Shown: positions 1 through 11,040 of the stretch, one piece after another
Position numbering within the stretch: position 1 is the stretch's first letter
Layout of the letters: every line of letters begins with the position of its first letter
Source: Eumeta japonica
Taxonomy: Eukaryota; Arthropoda; Insecta; Lepidoptera; Psychidae
NCBI GenBank assembly: GCA_005406025.1
Contig: BGZK01000192.1
Span: 558,001 to 622,000 of the forward strand
Length of the DNA stretch: 64,000 nt
Direction of reading: 5' to 3'
Program-made: the position numbers and the translations under genes
The notes under the pieces: model-generated
What the model was told of the DNA's origin: nothing
What the model saw: the letters and a program-made list of their open reading frames with translations, nothing else
The model's database searches: none

Positions 1-1134
1 TTTTATTTTAAAAAATCAGTTACAATACTCCAAACAGTCATTAAATCAAATATTATATTTGGCTCACTAAAATTTGTTAATATATATTTTTAAGTCATTA
101 TAAATAACTGTATTACTCTATTCTAATTCTCCAAGTAGCCCTTTAATGAAATAAGATACGTATGTCTGTGACCCAAACATAGGTGTGTAACATATATAAT
201 TAAATTTTTAATATGATTGTTACTTTTAGTGAATAAATTAGAAAATACAACAAAAAGTTTCGAAAACTATAGCACATGATATATTGAAAAAAAATGCTTT
301 TTGTGAGGGTTTTTAATATATATTTTGATACTTTTAAAATAAATAATTTTAAAAGTTATTTAAAAAATAGATGAAAAATGAATATTTTTTATTTCCAAAA
401 CTACCTGCTGTATTTAGAAATTAGAAAAAAAAATCAAAAAACAGTTATTTCCTGATAAATTACAGGAAAACTCTATACATTTCTTTGTCTAAGTTCATTT
501 CAATATCCAGTATAAACTGACACTCTTAAGTATCTAAATGCATACTTAGTGTGTATCAGTTCATTTTTTTTTTTTTTTAATTTTTACCCTATTGTAAAAG
601 TGAAAATATATACAAATATCAAACTTGGTGTGATCATAGAGCAAACTTAAAAAAAACAATAAATACAATCAGCCAAATGAATGAATGAATGAATGAAGAT
701 AATTTCTTTTAACACAAATTTTATATTTCTTTTTCCTTATCAATCATGCATTCTGGCATTAAGTTTCTGTTGCAAATAGGATTATAAAAGATAACGATTG
801 TCATCTTGATATAAAATATTGTATCAAGGAATCCAACTTGGAAACGCTAGCCAAATCACTGACTTCAATAAATTTATGGAAATTTTACAAATTGTCAGTG
901 ATGAACTTAATTATTTAGGCCAAATAAATTGGAGGAACATATATTCATAGGTTCCATGAATTTAGCTGAACATATATTTGTAAAATAGCTATCCGGCTGT
1001 TTTACAAATATACAAATTATATTATTTTTTATAAAAAATAATATAAAAATTTCTTATAATTAAGTAAATCAAAGTTTAAATAAATGCCAATTTTTTTTCA
1101 TGTAAAAACTCATTACAATGCCAAATATATATAC
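1..1134. other. Left-edge non-coding stretch, presumed BAP18 intron 2
   Basis: AT-rich sequence with no supported coding segment on either strand. I looked on the minus strand for the SANT-domain exon expected after the BAP18-like exon 2 and did not find it, so this is most simply the 5' part of a long intron whose next exon lies beyond the left edge. It includes a short AATG tetranucleotide run. Confidence 0.5.
676..697. repeat. (AATG)n microsatellite
   Basis: About five consecutive AATG units inside the presumed BAP18 intron. Confidence 0.8.
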
Positions 1135-1322
1135 ATGCCCAGTAGCCGACTCAGGTACATGATGTAACGTCATGATCATATCTGCTAATTTGTTAAAAGC
1201 AGCTCCGGCCTCTGTAAATATTTCCCCGACCTGTAATATAAAAACAATTAAACGTTCACATGCAGTTAAAATTCTTGTTTTCAACTTATTATTTTTGTCA
1301 CCTCAGCAGCTGAATTATTCAT
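1135..1322 (-). CDS. BAP18-like chromatin complex subunit, 5' exons (partial)
   Basis: Two exons on the minus strand. Exon 1 is 1322-1302 (21 nt, MNNSAAE), with donor GTGACA at 1301. After a 71-bp intron comes acceptor TTACAG and exon 2, 1230-1135 (96 nt), starting VGEIFTEAGAAFNKLADMIM; donor GTATAT at 1134. The phases agree (0/0). The start of exon 2 matches the highly conserved N-terminal block of BAP18 (human C17orf49, VGEIF..AGAAF.KLGELTMQLH), a reader protein associated with BPTF/NURF- and MLL-type chromatin complexes in the nucleus. The SANT domain that should follow is not in the window, so the gene runs off the left edge. The exon 2 donor gives one extra residue (His) compared with the human alignment, so that boundary is the least certain part. 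The identification rests on about 30 residues. Confidence 0.83.
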
Positions 1323-1916
1323 AGTAGAATTATTTAGGTTTCGTAATAAGTAATAACAAAACAAGCGTTCTAAAATAAGTAATCTCAGATTTTAAGTATT
1401 ATTTTTTCTGATAAAATTAACAAAACTGCAAAGAAAAATCATAACACAATTAAAATAATCGCTCAACCACCAATTACTTTCAATCGCAACCACAGAGTAC
1501 ATGAAAACAATCCAAAAATCATAGATATATAGGCAGTTCATAAATTACAAAAGACAATTTTTGGGTTTTAAACCTACCAGGTCCATGTAAAAAAAAAAAT
1601 TGGTTAATCCCTTCTTTACAATTATATGTAAGATAAAGTATCTAAAGCTATATAGAATAGAAATAGTAGAAATAATTAAAAAATCACGTTAGTTTAAGAC
1701 GACAAATTATAATATTCTGGTGAAAATCGTTTCACTTCGATATCTCTATAATATTTTGATCAGTGAATAAACTCAACATGTTGAGAAATTAGTTGGAATT
1801 GAAATGTTTTGACGCCATTTATGTGTTGTGTCAAAAAATACAAAGTGAAAATAAAGTTACCTGATTAGTGAAAAAAATCTATTGCTTAATTAAAATTCTT
1901 TCTTTGGATCAACAAT
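1323..1916. other. BAP18 upstream region, no gene seen
   Basis: AT-rich sequence upstream of the BAP18-like start codon. It should hold that gene's promoter and 5' UTR, but I see no clear promoter motif and no supported coding sequence. Confidence 0.5.
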
Positions 1917-2620
1917 ATGGAGACAAACGGTGGTTACTGGTAGTTCTACACAAATCGAATATGGCGACAGTGTATTCGAAATTCTCGCAATACGAATCTA
2001 ATAGTTTTTGGAATCAAAACATTCAGTGAAATGTTTGTTGTAGAAGTGATAATTTTACAATGTTTTGGTACAAGCTAAAGGAAAACTAAAAGATGAGCAA
2101 TTAAGACTTTTTTTGTAAATTATGTCAAAGCAAAGCTAAATTACTAACAGTACGTGCTAATATATCTCAATGTCATAAAATTTTCGATACAACAAAATCA
2201 ATGATGAAAACCTTAATAAATGCATTCCAATTAAAAAGTACTGTATATAAGATTAATTTGAGAAAAAACTATTGTCTGTTCATGTTCGAAAATAAAAATT
2301 TAAAGGGATACTTTTTGGAATTTGACACCATAATGAGTGAATAAAGTCAGTCGATGAAGACAAAATCTCAAAAAAGAACAATATATGTTACAAATTTACA
2401 GAGCTTCCAAGCCAATATGGACAGTTGATATTGCTTTCGAAATACAAAATCCCAATGATTTAAAATTCAGTGAAGTTAAAGCCAGACTATTCAATGAAAA
2501 GTAGAAGCATGAAAGCCAAAAGAAATAAGTAGCAGTGGAAATGAATTCTTAATGAAATGTTACAGATATGAAAAAAAGAGCCCACTCCTTAAATATATGC
2601 ACAAATGAAAATAATGAGCA
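1917..2620 (+). pseudogene. Decayed Ty1/copia gag remnant
   Basis: Read across frameshifts and stops, this stretch follows the order of a copia-type Gag (UBN2 family). A methionine start METNGGYW is near 1917. A middle block near 2140-2330 reads AKLLTVRANISQ...INLRKNY...FLEFDTIMSE, as in the retrotransposon Gag core. Near 2380-2500 comes YRASKPIWTVDIAFEIQNPN, then DLKFSEVKARLFNEK, matching the family's SLPESYD...LE...DLTLE.VK.RLL.EE block. A degenerate zinc knuckle, CYRYEKKSPLLKYMHK, sits near 2560-2610 where CYRCGKxGHxxKxC is expected. Several stops and frame changes make it non-functional. No protease, integrase or LTR was recognised next to it, and it is far from the copia pol remnant at 59.6-61.5 kb, so I treat it as a separate insertion. 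Confidence 0.72.
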
Positions 2621-2984
2621 AAGATCAGGAAAGATACAACATCGGAATATATAGCTCTCTTTCTCCTACTCTCTACGTTATCTTACTTTTCTTTCATGTA
2701 ACAAAATGTACTTAAATATGACGTTCGCTTAAAATTTCAGTTTCAATTCACACGTAAATATCGTTTATCAAATCGCTGCCTATGAAATTTCACTTCAAAA
2801 AAAATTTATTGTTTTGAAAAAATATAATTTTTAAGGTCGATTATAAATTGTGACTCTCACTGCTAGTTTAATTGGTTTCATTCTCACCATTTTTGATTAC
2901 AAACTATTTAAACAAAAACTGTATATTTTTGGTATGTATTAAACGTACAATTTTCTATTACTTTTTAGAACTACTCTGAAGTTT

Positions 2985-3985
2985 TTCTCTAAGGCAAAAC
3001 GGCACCACAGAATAGGATTTTTGACTGATTTTCTTTTAATAAATGGAATTCTTCTATTGCGTATAGAATCGATCATGCATCTTTCCGCAAATATTCATAA
3101 TCTCCTCCTTTTTTAGAACAACTTGGCCAAAGAAACCATAGTCATTTTAACAGTCGTTTCTGAGAAAAATGGCTATGAATATTTATATAAAAACTTATTA
3201 TCAGAAACCCTATGAAAAAACACGTGCGTGATGCCGCGCCTCTCACCCTCCGCCCTTAGTTCTATCCTTCTGCGGCCTGAGCCACCCGTACAATGACGCA
3301 GTCGATCGCGTAATTCAGACATACGCGTCGAATGGACGCGTCTGTACGCCCGTTCTCCTTGAACTACACGAAGTTCACCAACAAGTAAGTATTTTTTTAG
3401 TATAAATGTCGTAACATTAACATTTTTGAAACTAAGACTGTGTGTGATTAATTTTTAGGTACTTAATAACAATGCTTTTCACTGCTATCGAATATGCAAA
3501 CATGATTTATTGTTGGAGAGTTTGTGGAGATGACATTGTTGCGGCTTAAGACATTATAGTAAAACTTACCCTAACAGTCAACAACCGGCGAGTCCGCCAC
3601 TAATTTTGCATACTGTGTATAGTTTACGCGACAATTTGCATTGTTTGTTTAGAGGTGAGACATATGAAAAATCAGATACTAATTTAATAGTACCTTCGGC
3701 TATTTTAATGTAACTGACAACATCAAATGTAATATATAGATAAATGACTAGACGCCCCCACCTGACGTGGAACGGCGGCGGCTGGGGCGCGCGGTTCTGG
3801 CGCTTCGAACTGTCCAAGCATTTAATAGAATTTTGTCTTAACTATCTTTCATTATTTATAAGCATATTTTCAATAACACATCTTTATAAATAGTAACTTT
3901 GTCCTACAAAATGGTCCTACAAAAGGAGGATATTATGAATGTTTGCGGAAAGATGTATGATCGATTCTATCCTGTATAAGTTTTA
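2985..3985 (+). mobile_element. Unclassified repeat element, copy 1, with inverted ends and a broken HTH-like reading frame
   Basis: The left end (about 3057-3120) and right end (about 3916-3983) are inverted copies of each other. Both contain TAGAATCGATCATRCATC, then TTTCCGCAAAYATTCATAAT, then CTCCTYYTTTT. A GC-richer interior follows. At 3470-3700 a broken frame reads LFTAIEYANMIYCWRVCGDD, with a stop soon after. It matches the intact frame in copy 2 (9.5 kb). The EYxxMIYxxGxCxG pattern recalls the N-terminal helix-turn-helix (DUF4817-like) proteins common in insect genomes, often with mobile elements; that link is inference. The pair of inverted ends suggests a DNA transposon about 1 kb long. 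I cannot fix the exact termini or the target duplication. Confidence 0.6.
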
Positions 3986-5094
3986 AAACAAAACTATTTA
4001 TATATCATTTTTTTCGTTATAATTAAAAAGTAATGTCAAATTGAAAATTAACTTTTTAACTCAGTACCGAAAGTATGCCAGCAGTTCACGAATGGACCCG
4101 AGAGCATGTAATAACGTTATAATCTACTCATCGTTGCATATAGCTACTGCAGTTTTTGGTCGATTAAATTTTGTAATCATCAATATTATGTATTAATATA
4201 TAAAAATGTATAACTTTAAAAGTTATCGTGGTTGTTTCATACCGTTGTGTACGAAAACTACAAAATCGACTCTGGAAAAAATATGTTTAAATGTTCTACA
4301 AAATATTAAACATGCTTTACTCCGAACTCAATATTTTGAACATACATGTTGTTTTACTAAATATCGTAAATGTATTCACATCAGGTATATTGTCAAAATC
4401 GGGCTTTATAAATTCTCTATCACAACATGATTAATAAAATTAATTATAACCTATAATTTTCTTTGCAATGAATTTCGGATGTTTTTAATCAATTTATGGA
4501 TGGAAGCCGTTGATACTGTATTGGTGTGAAATTGTTGTAATATTAAGACGTCACAAATATGGTTACCAACCGTGGCGCGTTCGTAATCACACGATTTTTT
4601 TTTAATTTCATGAATTTTTGATTATTTACGTTGGATTAAAAAAATTCTTCGCATTGATTATTATTATAAAGTTTTATAATATATAAAAATATCTATTACT
4701 CTTTTATTAAACACTCTATTGGTATTACCTATGACTATACATAACATTACATCAGTTTGGGTATTATATATATAATCTGTGATCTATTGCATTCTGATTT
4801 ACCATGTCTTAATACTAATGTTATTCTGTGTCTTAGAGAAATTTGAATTGATTATGTGTTATTTATAGTTGTGTTCTTTCTGGCTTATTGTATTGAGGAG
4901 CATATTTTCTGACATAGTACGCCATCATAACCATTTTTAATTTTTCAATGAATTAAAATTACACTTATTATATAAATTTTAATAATTTTCATCCAGGCGG
5001 TCGTGCACAAGCAATTTAGTTTATGATAAATGTTTTTAAAATAATCATATTACTATAGTGTACAACGTATGGTTATTATCTGCAGTACAGAAAA
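3986..5094. other. Intergenic, upstream of NUFIP1
   Basis: AT-rich sequence. One 74-codon open frame at 4206-4430 (plus) resembles nothing I know and has no supporting context. The last few hundred bases should contain the NUFIP1 promoter and 5' UTR; no motif stands out. Confidence 0.5.
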
Positions 5095-8000
5095 ATGGAT
5101 CTTGCATATTCTTCTAACTTAAATAGAAGGGTACATAATGCATCTGCAGCTTATCGCCCACAAACTCATTACAGAAATATAGCTTATGAAAAATATGGAG
5201 CACGAAATTGTAACCAAAACTTTAATAATAAAAATCATGAAAAACAAGATTTTTGGTGCGAAACTTGTGACAAGGGATTTTATACAATGCAGCAGCTGTT
5301 AATTCATAAAGAAGGACATCAGGTACACAATATTTTTTTAAACAACTTTTTAAGTGGAACTGGATATGTATAGTATTGTTTTGCGAAACTAAAGTTAATA
5401 AATAGATACGTTAAAACTGTTAAGTTAGCTTATGGTTGCTTAGTGACAGTGTGAGGAACAAGTGGAGCGATTAATGAGCCCAGCTTTCATCATATTTGTA
5501 ATTTCTTTTATAATTGATAGGTTGTAAGGTAAATAATTTACCTCCTAGGGGGCATGAATATGTGTACCCTCCTTTACACGTTTCCCCCTGTTTTACCCTT
5601 CTTCAGATTAAATTGCTGATAAATAAATACTACACCCATAACTTAAAATTAATACTAGCATGCTAGAATATTTTTAATGATTTATTAACAGTGCCAAGCA
5701 TCCCCATTTTACCTGAAATTATTAATTATAAAGAGAATTTTAAAATTTCAGATATGTAACATTGATGGTTGTCAGTTTGTTGCGCATCCCAAAGTTATAA
5801 CAAAACATATTCAAATGCAGCATTCAACAGGCCTTTACAATAAAATTTCACGTTTAAATGATCCTGAGGAAATTAAGAAATGGAAAGAAGAAAGAAAAAT
5901 GAAATATCCTACAAAAGAGAATATTGCCAGAAAGGCTGCTGAAATTGCAGAAAAATTGCAACGTGGTGAACGAATGGGACTGCAAAAAAATAAGAGTAAA
6001 CAACCAAATGGTAAATATTTCAATTTATGTTTATTACACTTCTGTGCAGACTGCAATTGCAAGCTTAATGCTAACTAACTTAATGCTAAGAAATTTTTCT
6101 ATAGTTTATAAAAATTAAATCATGAAATATCATTTGATCAATGGTGTCTTAGAAAATTATGTATATATTAATATAATTGGTATAATTCAAGTCCATAGTG
6201 TTGTATTGAATTGTTTAATTTGGGAAATAAAGAAAAGTAAAATAAATTATCTTGAAATTAATTTTTAAGTACTAGCGATCTGCATTTCAAATTTATTTTA
6301 AGTAATATAAAATTAAATATTTTTTTGTTGTTATACAAATAGAAAGTACTTTACAATACGATATGGGTGTTTTAAGATCCAAAAATTTTAGTCTCTATAG
6401 AATAGTTGACAGATTGATGATATAAATGTAGCCAGATATGGGCATTGTGCAGTGAGCTTCACAAATCACCCTTACAAATGCTCGAGTTTCAGAGTGAAAA
6501 AGAAATTTTTCGGAACAAAATTTGGCTGTACCCTATTTTTATCTATTAATAAATGTTTTTGCAACAAACATATTATTAATATTCCCGGCCTGTATCTTGA
6601 CAAAATTCTAGCTACGTCCTAGTCAAAAATTATTGTGTATAAAGAAATTTATGTTATATAACACTAACAAATAGTGCCGTGATTGTCATAATAATGATGC
6701 ATGGGCATTTAGGTCAAACACCATGTGTTGTCCCTACAAAAATTTCCCTAAATTGCATTGATATTCATATAAACAATTAATGTCAATTTTGGATAATATA
6801 TTACTTGTACTCAAAACTGCAACACTTCTATACCACTGTTGGATACCCATATGCTGTCAGCAGTGATGAGATACTTCCTGTAGTTCAACAGCTTCACTGC
6901 ATACTGTGGAGCTGTTGAGCTATAGTAAGATCCAATGCATATTCTTCTCCATAGTAATAACAGGTCTCTACTGCTTATGACATACATATGCCATCGGTAA
7001 CAAGCTACATACAGATCCACCTCACATTTTTACATATAATGAAATGGAATCATGCCTAGTGTGATGGTTTTTTAGGGAAATTCCTGAAGTATACTACACA
7101 ACAGTATTATGTTACCATATTTTGTAGTGTACCCATAGTGTAGCCAATGTTGAATCATGGAGTGAAATGTTGTCGACAACAACAATCATATACTGCTGGT
7201 AACAATAAAACGCCCACTACAGCAAAACTTAGATGCTGACTACATTCATATTCTATCAGTATTGAGAGTCATCCACAGCATCGAGACACAATCACAACAT
7301 TCCGCCATAGCTTATAGCCAGATCCTCTTTGAAATCCTCTGATATCATCAATAGGGAGCCTGCTAGGGTACCAATGTGCATAGTACCATGACATCCATTG
7401 AGCATTTCTTTTTATTTCTCAAAACTTTAACTTTGTCTAGGTTACTAAGCCACTTTGCAACAACACGACGCAAATGCACACCATTTTATGATACTAATAG
7501 AAGTACAGTAAACTCCCATTTATCCAAAATGATTGGGACAACGGCCGGTTTGGATAATGAAAATTTTGAATATATCAAAGTACCCCATTTTCCTGCATGT
7601 AACACCCCGAATTGCATCAGTACCGCGAAATATGAGCATAAAACATGCATACATAAAATGCTATTGATATAGTTATGAATAACTCTGCATGTTTTTCATT
7701 AAAAAAATTGAGTTGATGTGTTAAAAAGGTGCCATGATGTAATTGAAAATTCAAAGTTTTAAATGCTGAATAACAAAGCTCATTTATTTTGCATTCTTTT
7801 TCTGATAATTTATTCAAATAAAGCATATTTCCGGTAAACGCGATTTGCATAAACGGGAGTTTACTGTAGTGTTATCATAATATTATTTAAAAAATGGCAA
7901 TGTGGAAATTATTTTGTGAAAATATTTAAGTGTATATATTTTTACAGGTAATAAAAATAAATCTACTTCGAAAAACAATTACCGGTCCCGAAAACCAAAA

Positions 8001-8696
8001 AAAATGATGGAGAATGTTACTGATATTATGCATAGAAAAGATAGTTTACACACAAGTAAAAGAAGAGAATTCACAAAGTTGACGAAAGTATCAGAGAAAC
8101 AAGACAATAGCCATTATAGTCTTAAGCCTTTTACAGGTATTCAAGATTTAATAATGGAGGATGAAGACCTAAACACCGAACAACACTCAGAACTTGTTCT
8201 TGATATTGATGACAATGAATGGACTGAAAATATGTCACATAAAACACCAAAAGAAAATATAAGTTGCAATGCCTTATCAAATTTAATATGCAATTACGGT
8301 TCAGATAGTGAACCAGAAAAAATTCCCAATGATAACAATGATATTAGGGAAAATAGCAAACCATGTCCAATCTTCAATCAAGATAGTACAGTGAATTTAA
8401 ATATTAATGAAAAACACAAGATTACTTTAAGTGATGATAGTGGACCTGAAGAAGTCAAAATAGACAAAAAACAAATAGGACTTGTGGATGAGTGTATAAA
8501 AGAACAGAAAGAGATACCCAGAAAACAAATCAGACATAATACAAAGCCATTAGTTAAAAAATATAAAAAATCTAATTTACCATCGACATTGCTCCAAAAA
8601 TTATTATACAAAGAGATGAGACATGAACGTAATGTAACATTACAATGTATTCGATACATAATTAAGAACAATTATTTTTCTAATCACAATATTTAA
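5095..8696 (+). CDS. NUFIP1: NUFIP1-type C2H2 zinc-finger RNP assembly factor
   Basis: Exons are 5095-5322, 5752-6010 and 7948-8696, with donors GTACAC and GTAAAT and acceptors TTTCAG and TTACAG. The spliced frame is 1236 nt (411 aa). Residues 55-75 form a C2H2 finger (C55, C58, H71, H75). A second, C-x4-C-x11-H-x4-H, starts at C78, with exon 1 ending exactly between them. Then comes the family's signature block, LNDPEEIKKWKEERKMKYPT, a lysine-rich segment, and an acidic middle containing NLICNYGSDSEPEK, the conserved block I associate with Snu13/15.5K binding. The C-terminus has MRHERNVTLQCIRYIIKN, another conserved NUFIP1 motif. In other animals NUFIP1 bridges Snu13 and the R2TP machinery during box C/D and H/ACA snoRNP assembly in the nucleus, and has been linked to FMRP and ribophagy. 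Intron 2 carries a MITE. The start at 5095 is the first methionine of the exon and fits the family's short N-terminus. Confidence 0.94.
7506..7866. mobile_element. Tigger/pogo-type MITE in NUFIP1 intron 2
   Basis: A 361-bp element flanked by TA on both sides (7504-7505 and 7867-7868). The ends are inverted repeats: CAGTAAACTCCCATTTATCC on the left and the complement of CAGTAAACTCCCGTTTATGC on the right. A TA target duplication and a CAGTRAA start are typical of Tc1/mariner-superfamily Tigger/pogo elements. There is no transposase, so it is non-autonomous. It lies 81 bp upstream of the exon 3 acceptor. Confidence 0.85.
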
Positions 8697-9534
8697 TAAT
8701 GTCATAAAGAATACTGTTTTATTGGTTTCAGAAACTATACTGTATTTATTAATTTACAGGGACTGTTCATAAGGTCTACATTTCAAGTTACAAAGCAGTA
8801 ACATCTTTTTAAATGTATTTTTGTTTTCTAAATTCGGAGACTAAACTACTCTCTGCTCTTTTAATTTGCACTACATTTTATTGTGGATGCAGTGTATATA
8901 TTTGATACCAGATGTCACCCATTTGAATAATATATTATTTTAAATAGATATTCACTTATTTTTTAAAACACCTAGTAGTTCTTTATATTTGTATGTTACA
9001 AAGTATTTTGTGTTTATGTAAATTAGTTCCATAAATTTTCAATATTTATGTTGTAAATTTTGCAATATATTAATAATACAGCATTGTAGAACTACTGACT
9101 GACCACTATGAAGGGTGGCCTGACATTATTACCAAATATTCCAATAGAAATAAATTGGGTTCATCTTACTACTAAGAAAGAAAGGTAAATAAAAAAAAAT
9201 TAGAAGCTTTATTTTTAATTTACTATTTTTTTACAAACAGCTACAATTTTTTACAAATTATTGCAATTGGCAATTGTAATAATTTCCATTTTATTACATT
9301 TTCATTTTGGTTTTGTACATCTGAATTGACCTAAATTATGTAATATTTATGTATAACTACAAACATATCATGTCTTTCTTTAGCAAAATTAATTTAGCCT
9401 TATATTTATACAACAAGCAAAATCTTGTAAAAATAATATTTATATATTAAAAATCAGAGTATAAATACAATATATTTAAAGTAAAAAAATCTGTCTTCAA
9501 AAACGTATTTAAATATTTTTTTAAACAGACTTCG
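8697..9534. other. NUFIP1 3' region and intergenic
   Basis: AT-rich sequence that should include the NUFIP1 3' UTR. No coding segment or recognised repeat until the element at about 9.5 kb. Confidence 0.5.
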
Positions 9535-10260
9535 AAAACAACTAATCTGTTGTTTTTTAGAGTCGGTTCAGTTAAGCAAGGCAAAAGAACGTATAATATT
9601 CCGTATGGAATCGATCATGCGTTTTTCCGCAAATATTCACAATTTCCTTCTTTTCTAGAACAATTTTGCCATAGAAACCTGTCATTAAAGCAGCCGTTTC
9701 TGAGAAAAATAGCCCAGAACATACACATGTAATGTACCAAATATAAGCCCTCGCGCGATGATTAATAGCTTAAACTACTGCCATCCCGCAGCAGCGGGCG
9801 CTAACGCCCGTCGCGAGTATGTTCATGAGCCGCGGTTAACGATCGGACGCGCAGCTTTAGACGTCTAGATTTACGATATTGACGTTTTCGAAAGTAAGAT
9901 TATGTGATTAATATTGAGGTGCTTAGCAACAATACCTTTTACTGCTATCGAATATGGAAACATGATTTATTTTTGGGGAGTTTGCAGAGGTGACATCGCT
10001 CGGCTCCAAAAATTTATAGTGAAACTTGCCTTGACAGTCCACAACCTGCAAATCCACGAGAATATTGCGTACTCTTTATTGTTACGCGATGATTTTCCCA
10101 CAAGCAGCATGCAGTTGCACTCTTATACTATTTTTTACTATTCTTGGATTCGTCCTTTAGAGAGCGACCAATTAGATGAGCCGAATTTAGACCAATTTAA
10201 ATCGAAGCGGCCGGGATCTCAAAATCTGTTCTCGATCGAAACCAGTCCGTCGGGGTAGCT
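9535..10260 (+). mobile_element. Unclassified repeat element, copy 2, with an open HTH-like frame
   Basis: The left part repeats the copy 1 end almost word for word: GGAATCGATCATGCGTTTTT, then CCGCAAATATTCACAATTTC, and further on CAGCCGTTTCTGAGAAAAAT. At 9914-10258 a 114-codon frame reads MRCLATIPFTAIEYGNMIYF, then WGVCRGDIARLQKFIVKLAL, collinear with the broken frame of copy 1. The pattern EYxNMIYxWGVCRGD suggests an insect mobile-element helix-turn-helix segment (DUF4817-like); this is inference from a short motif. I see no right-hand inverted end like that in copy 1. The sequence passes straight into a CpG-rich block, so the element may be truncated there or that block may belong to it. 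Confidence 0.55.
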
Positions 10261-11040
10261 ATGCTATTTTCTGACATCGATCCCGGGCCGTATCGTAACG
10301 GGCGACGCTAATTGGTGCTCGTTCATTCGTGGATCATCTACATCCTTTTAGGGATGCAGGTATGGGCATGAGCCAATGACTCGGATCCGGGTTTCTTGCA
10401 GGGAGCAGTCCTTGCAGATCATTGAACCGGCGACTGATGTAGTCTGCCTTTGGTTTCCTGCGGTCGCAGACGCATGCACAGTTGAAATAATCGGGCGGCC
10501 TTCAATGTTGAGCGGCGAGCGTAGTCGAGCCCGCTGTGCTCGGTTGAGTTTGTGTCAGTCATCGGTGATCCGTGCAGCAGGAGTTCGGATATCCGACTGC
10601 AGCTATCTCGACGACACGATGGCGGTCCAGACACCTTCACTCACTAATCTTCATTCAAGGTGTAGTGTTTTTGTTATTCTTCTTTCAGTAGGGTGTAATT
10701 TTATCTTCTTCTTTGGAGTTCACATTTATATGGAGGTCGTGCGTGAAGGTTTCAATTGCGGGCGCAGGCGCAGAACCATCATACCGGCGCGCAAGCACCA
10801 TTGCGCATGCGCATTCCGGTAGGTGGAGGGGGGCGGGTACCAGGAATGAGGAGTGGCAATGACGAGGGCGGAGGAGGCGGGAGCAGACCCGGCCGCCCAG
10901 CTACTGCTAGCAAGACTCGTCAGTGGTCCGCTCCATACTGTTCAAGCTGCGTAAACTGCCGACCACCGCCCGTCGAACGTCAATGGACCGCCGACTGTGG
11001 CTTCTGTCATCAGCCCAGCAGCAAGAGATGATAACTACCA
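10261..11040. promoter_or_regulatory. CpG-rich island with NRF-1-type palindromes
   Basis: Nearly 800 bp of strongly GC- and CpG-rich sequence in a window that is otherwise about 70 % AT. It contains TGCGCATGCGCA at 10802-10813, the palindromic consensus of NRF-1 (insect Ewg), and a related GCGCAGGCGC at 10762-10771. Poly-G patches (GGTGGAGGGGGGCGGG) follow. A 148-codon open frame at 10376-10822 and a 91-codon frame at 10756-11031 exist, but low stop density is expected at this base composition and neither resembles a known protein. It could be a promoter with a non-coding first exon, or the GC-rich part of the adjoining repeat element. I favour regulatory or element DNA over coding. Confidence 0.4.

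Noticed and set aside
10376..10822. 148-codon open frame, the longest unexplained one in the left half.
   Set aside because: Lies in CpG-rich DNA where stops are rare; composition and motifs do not suggest a protein.
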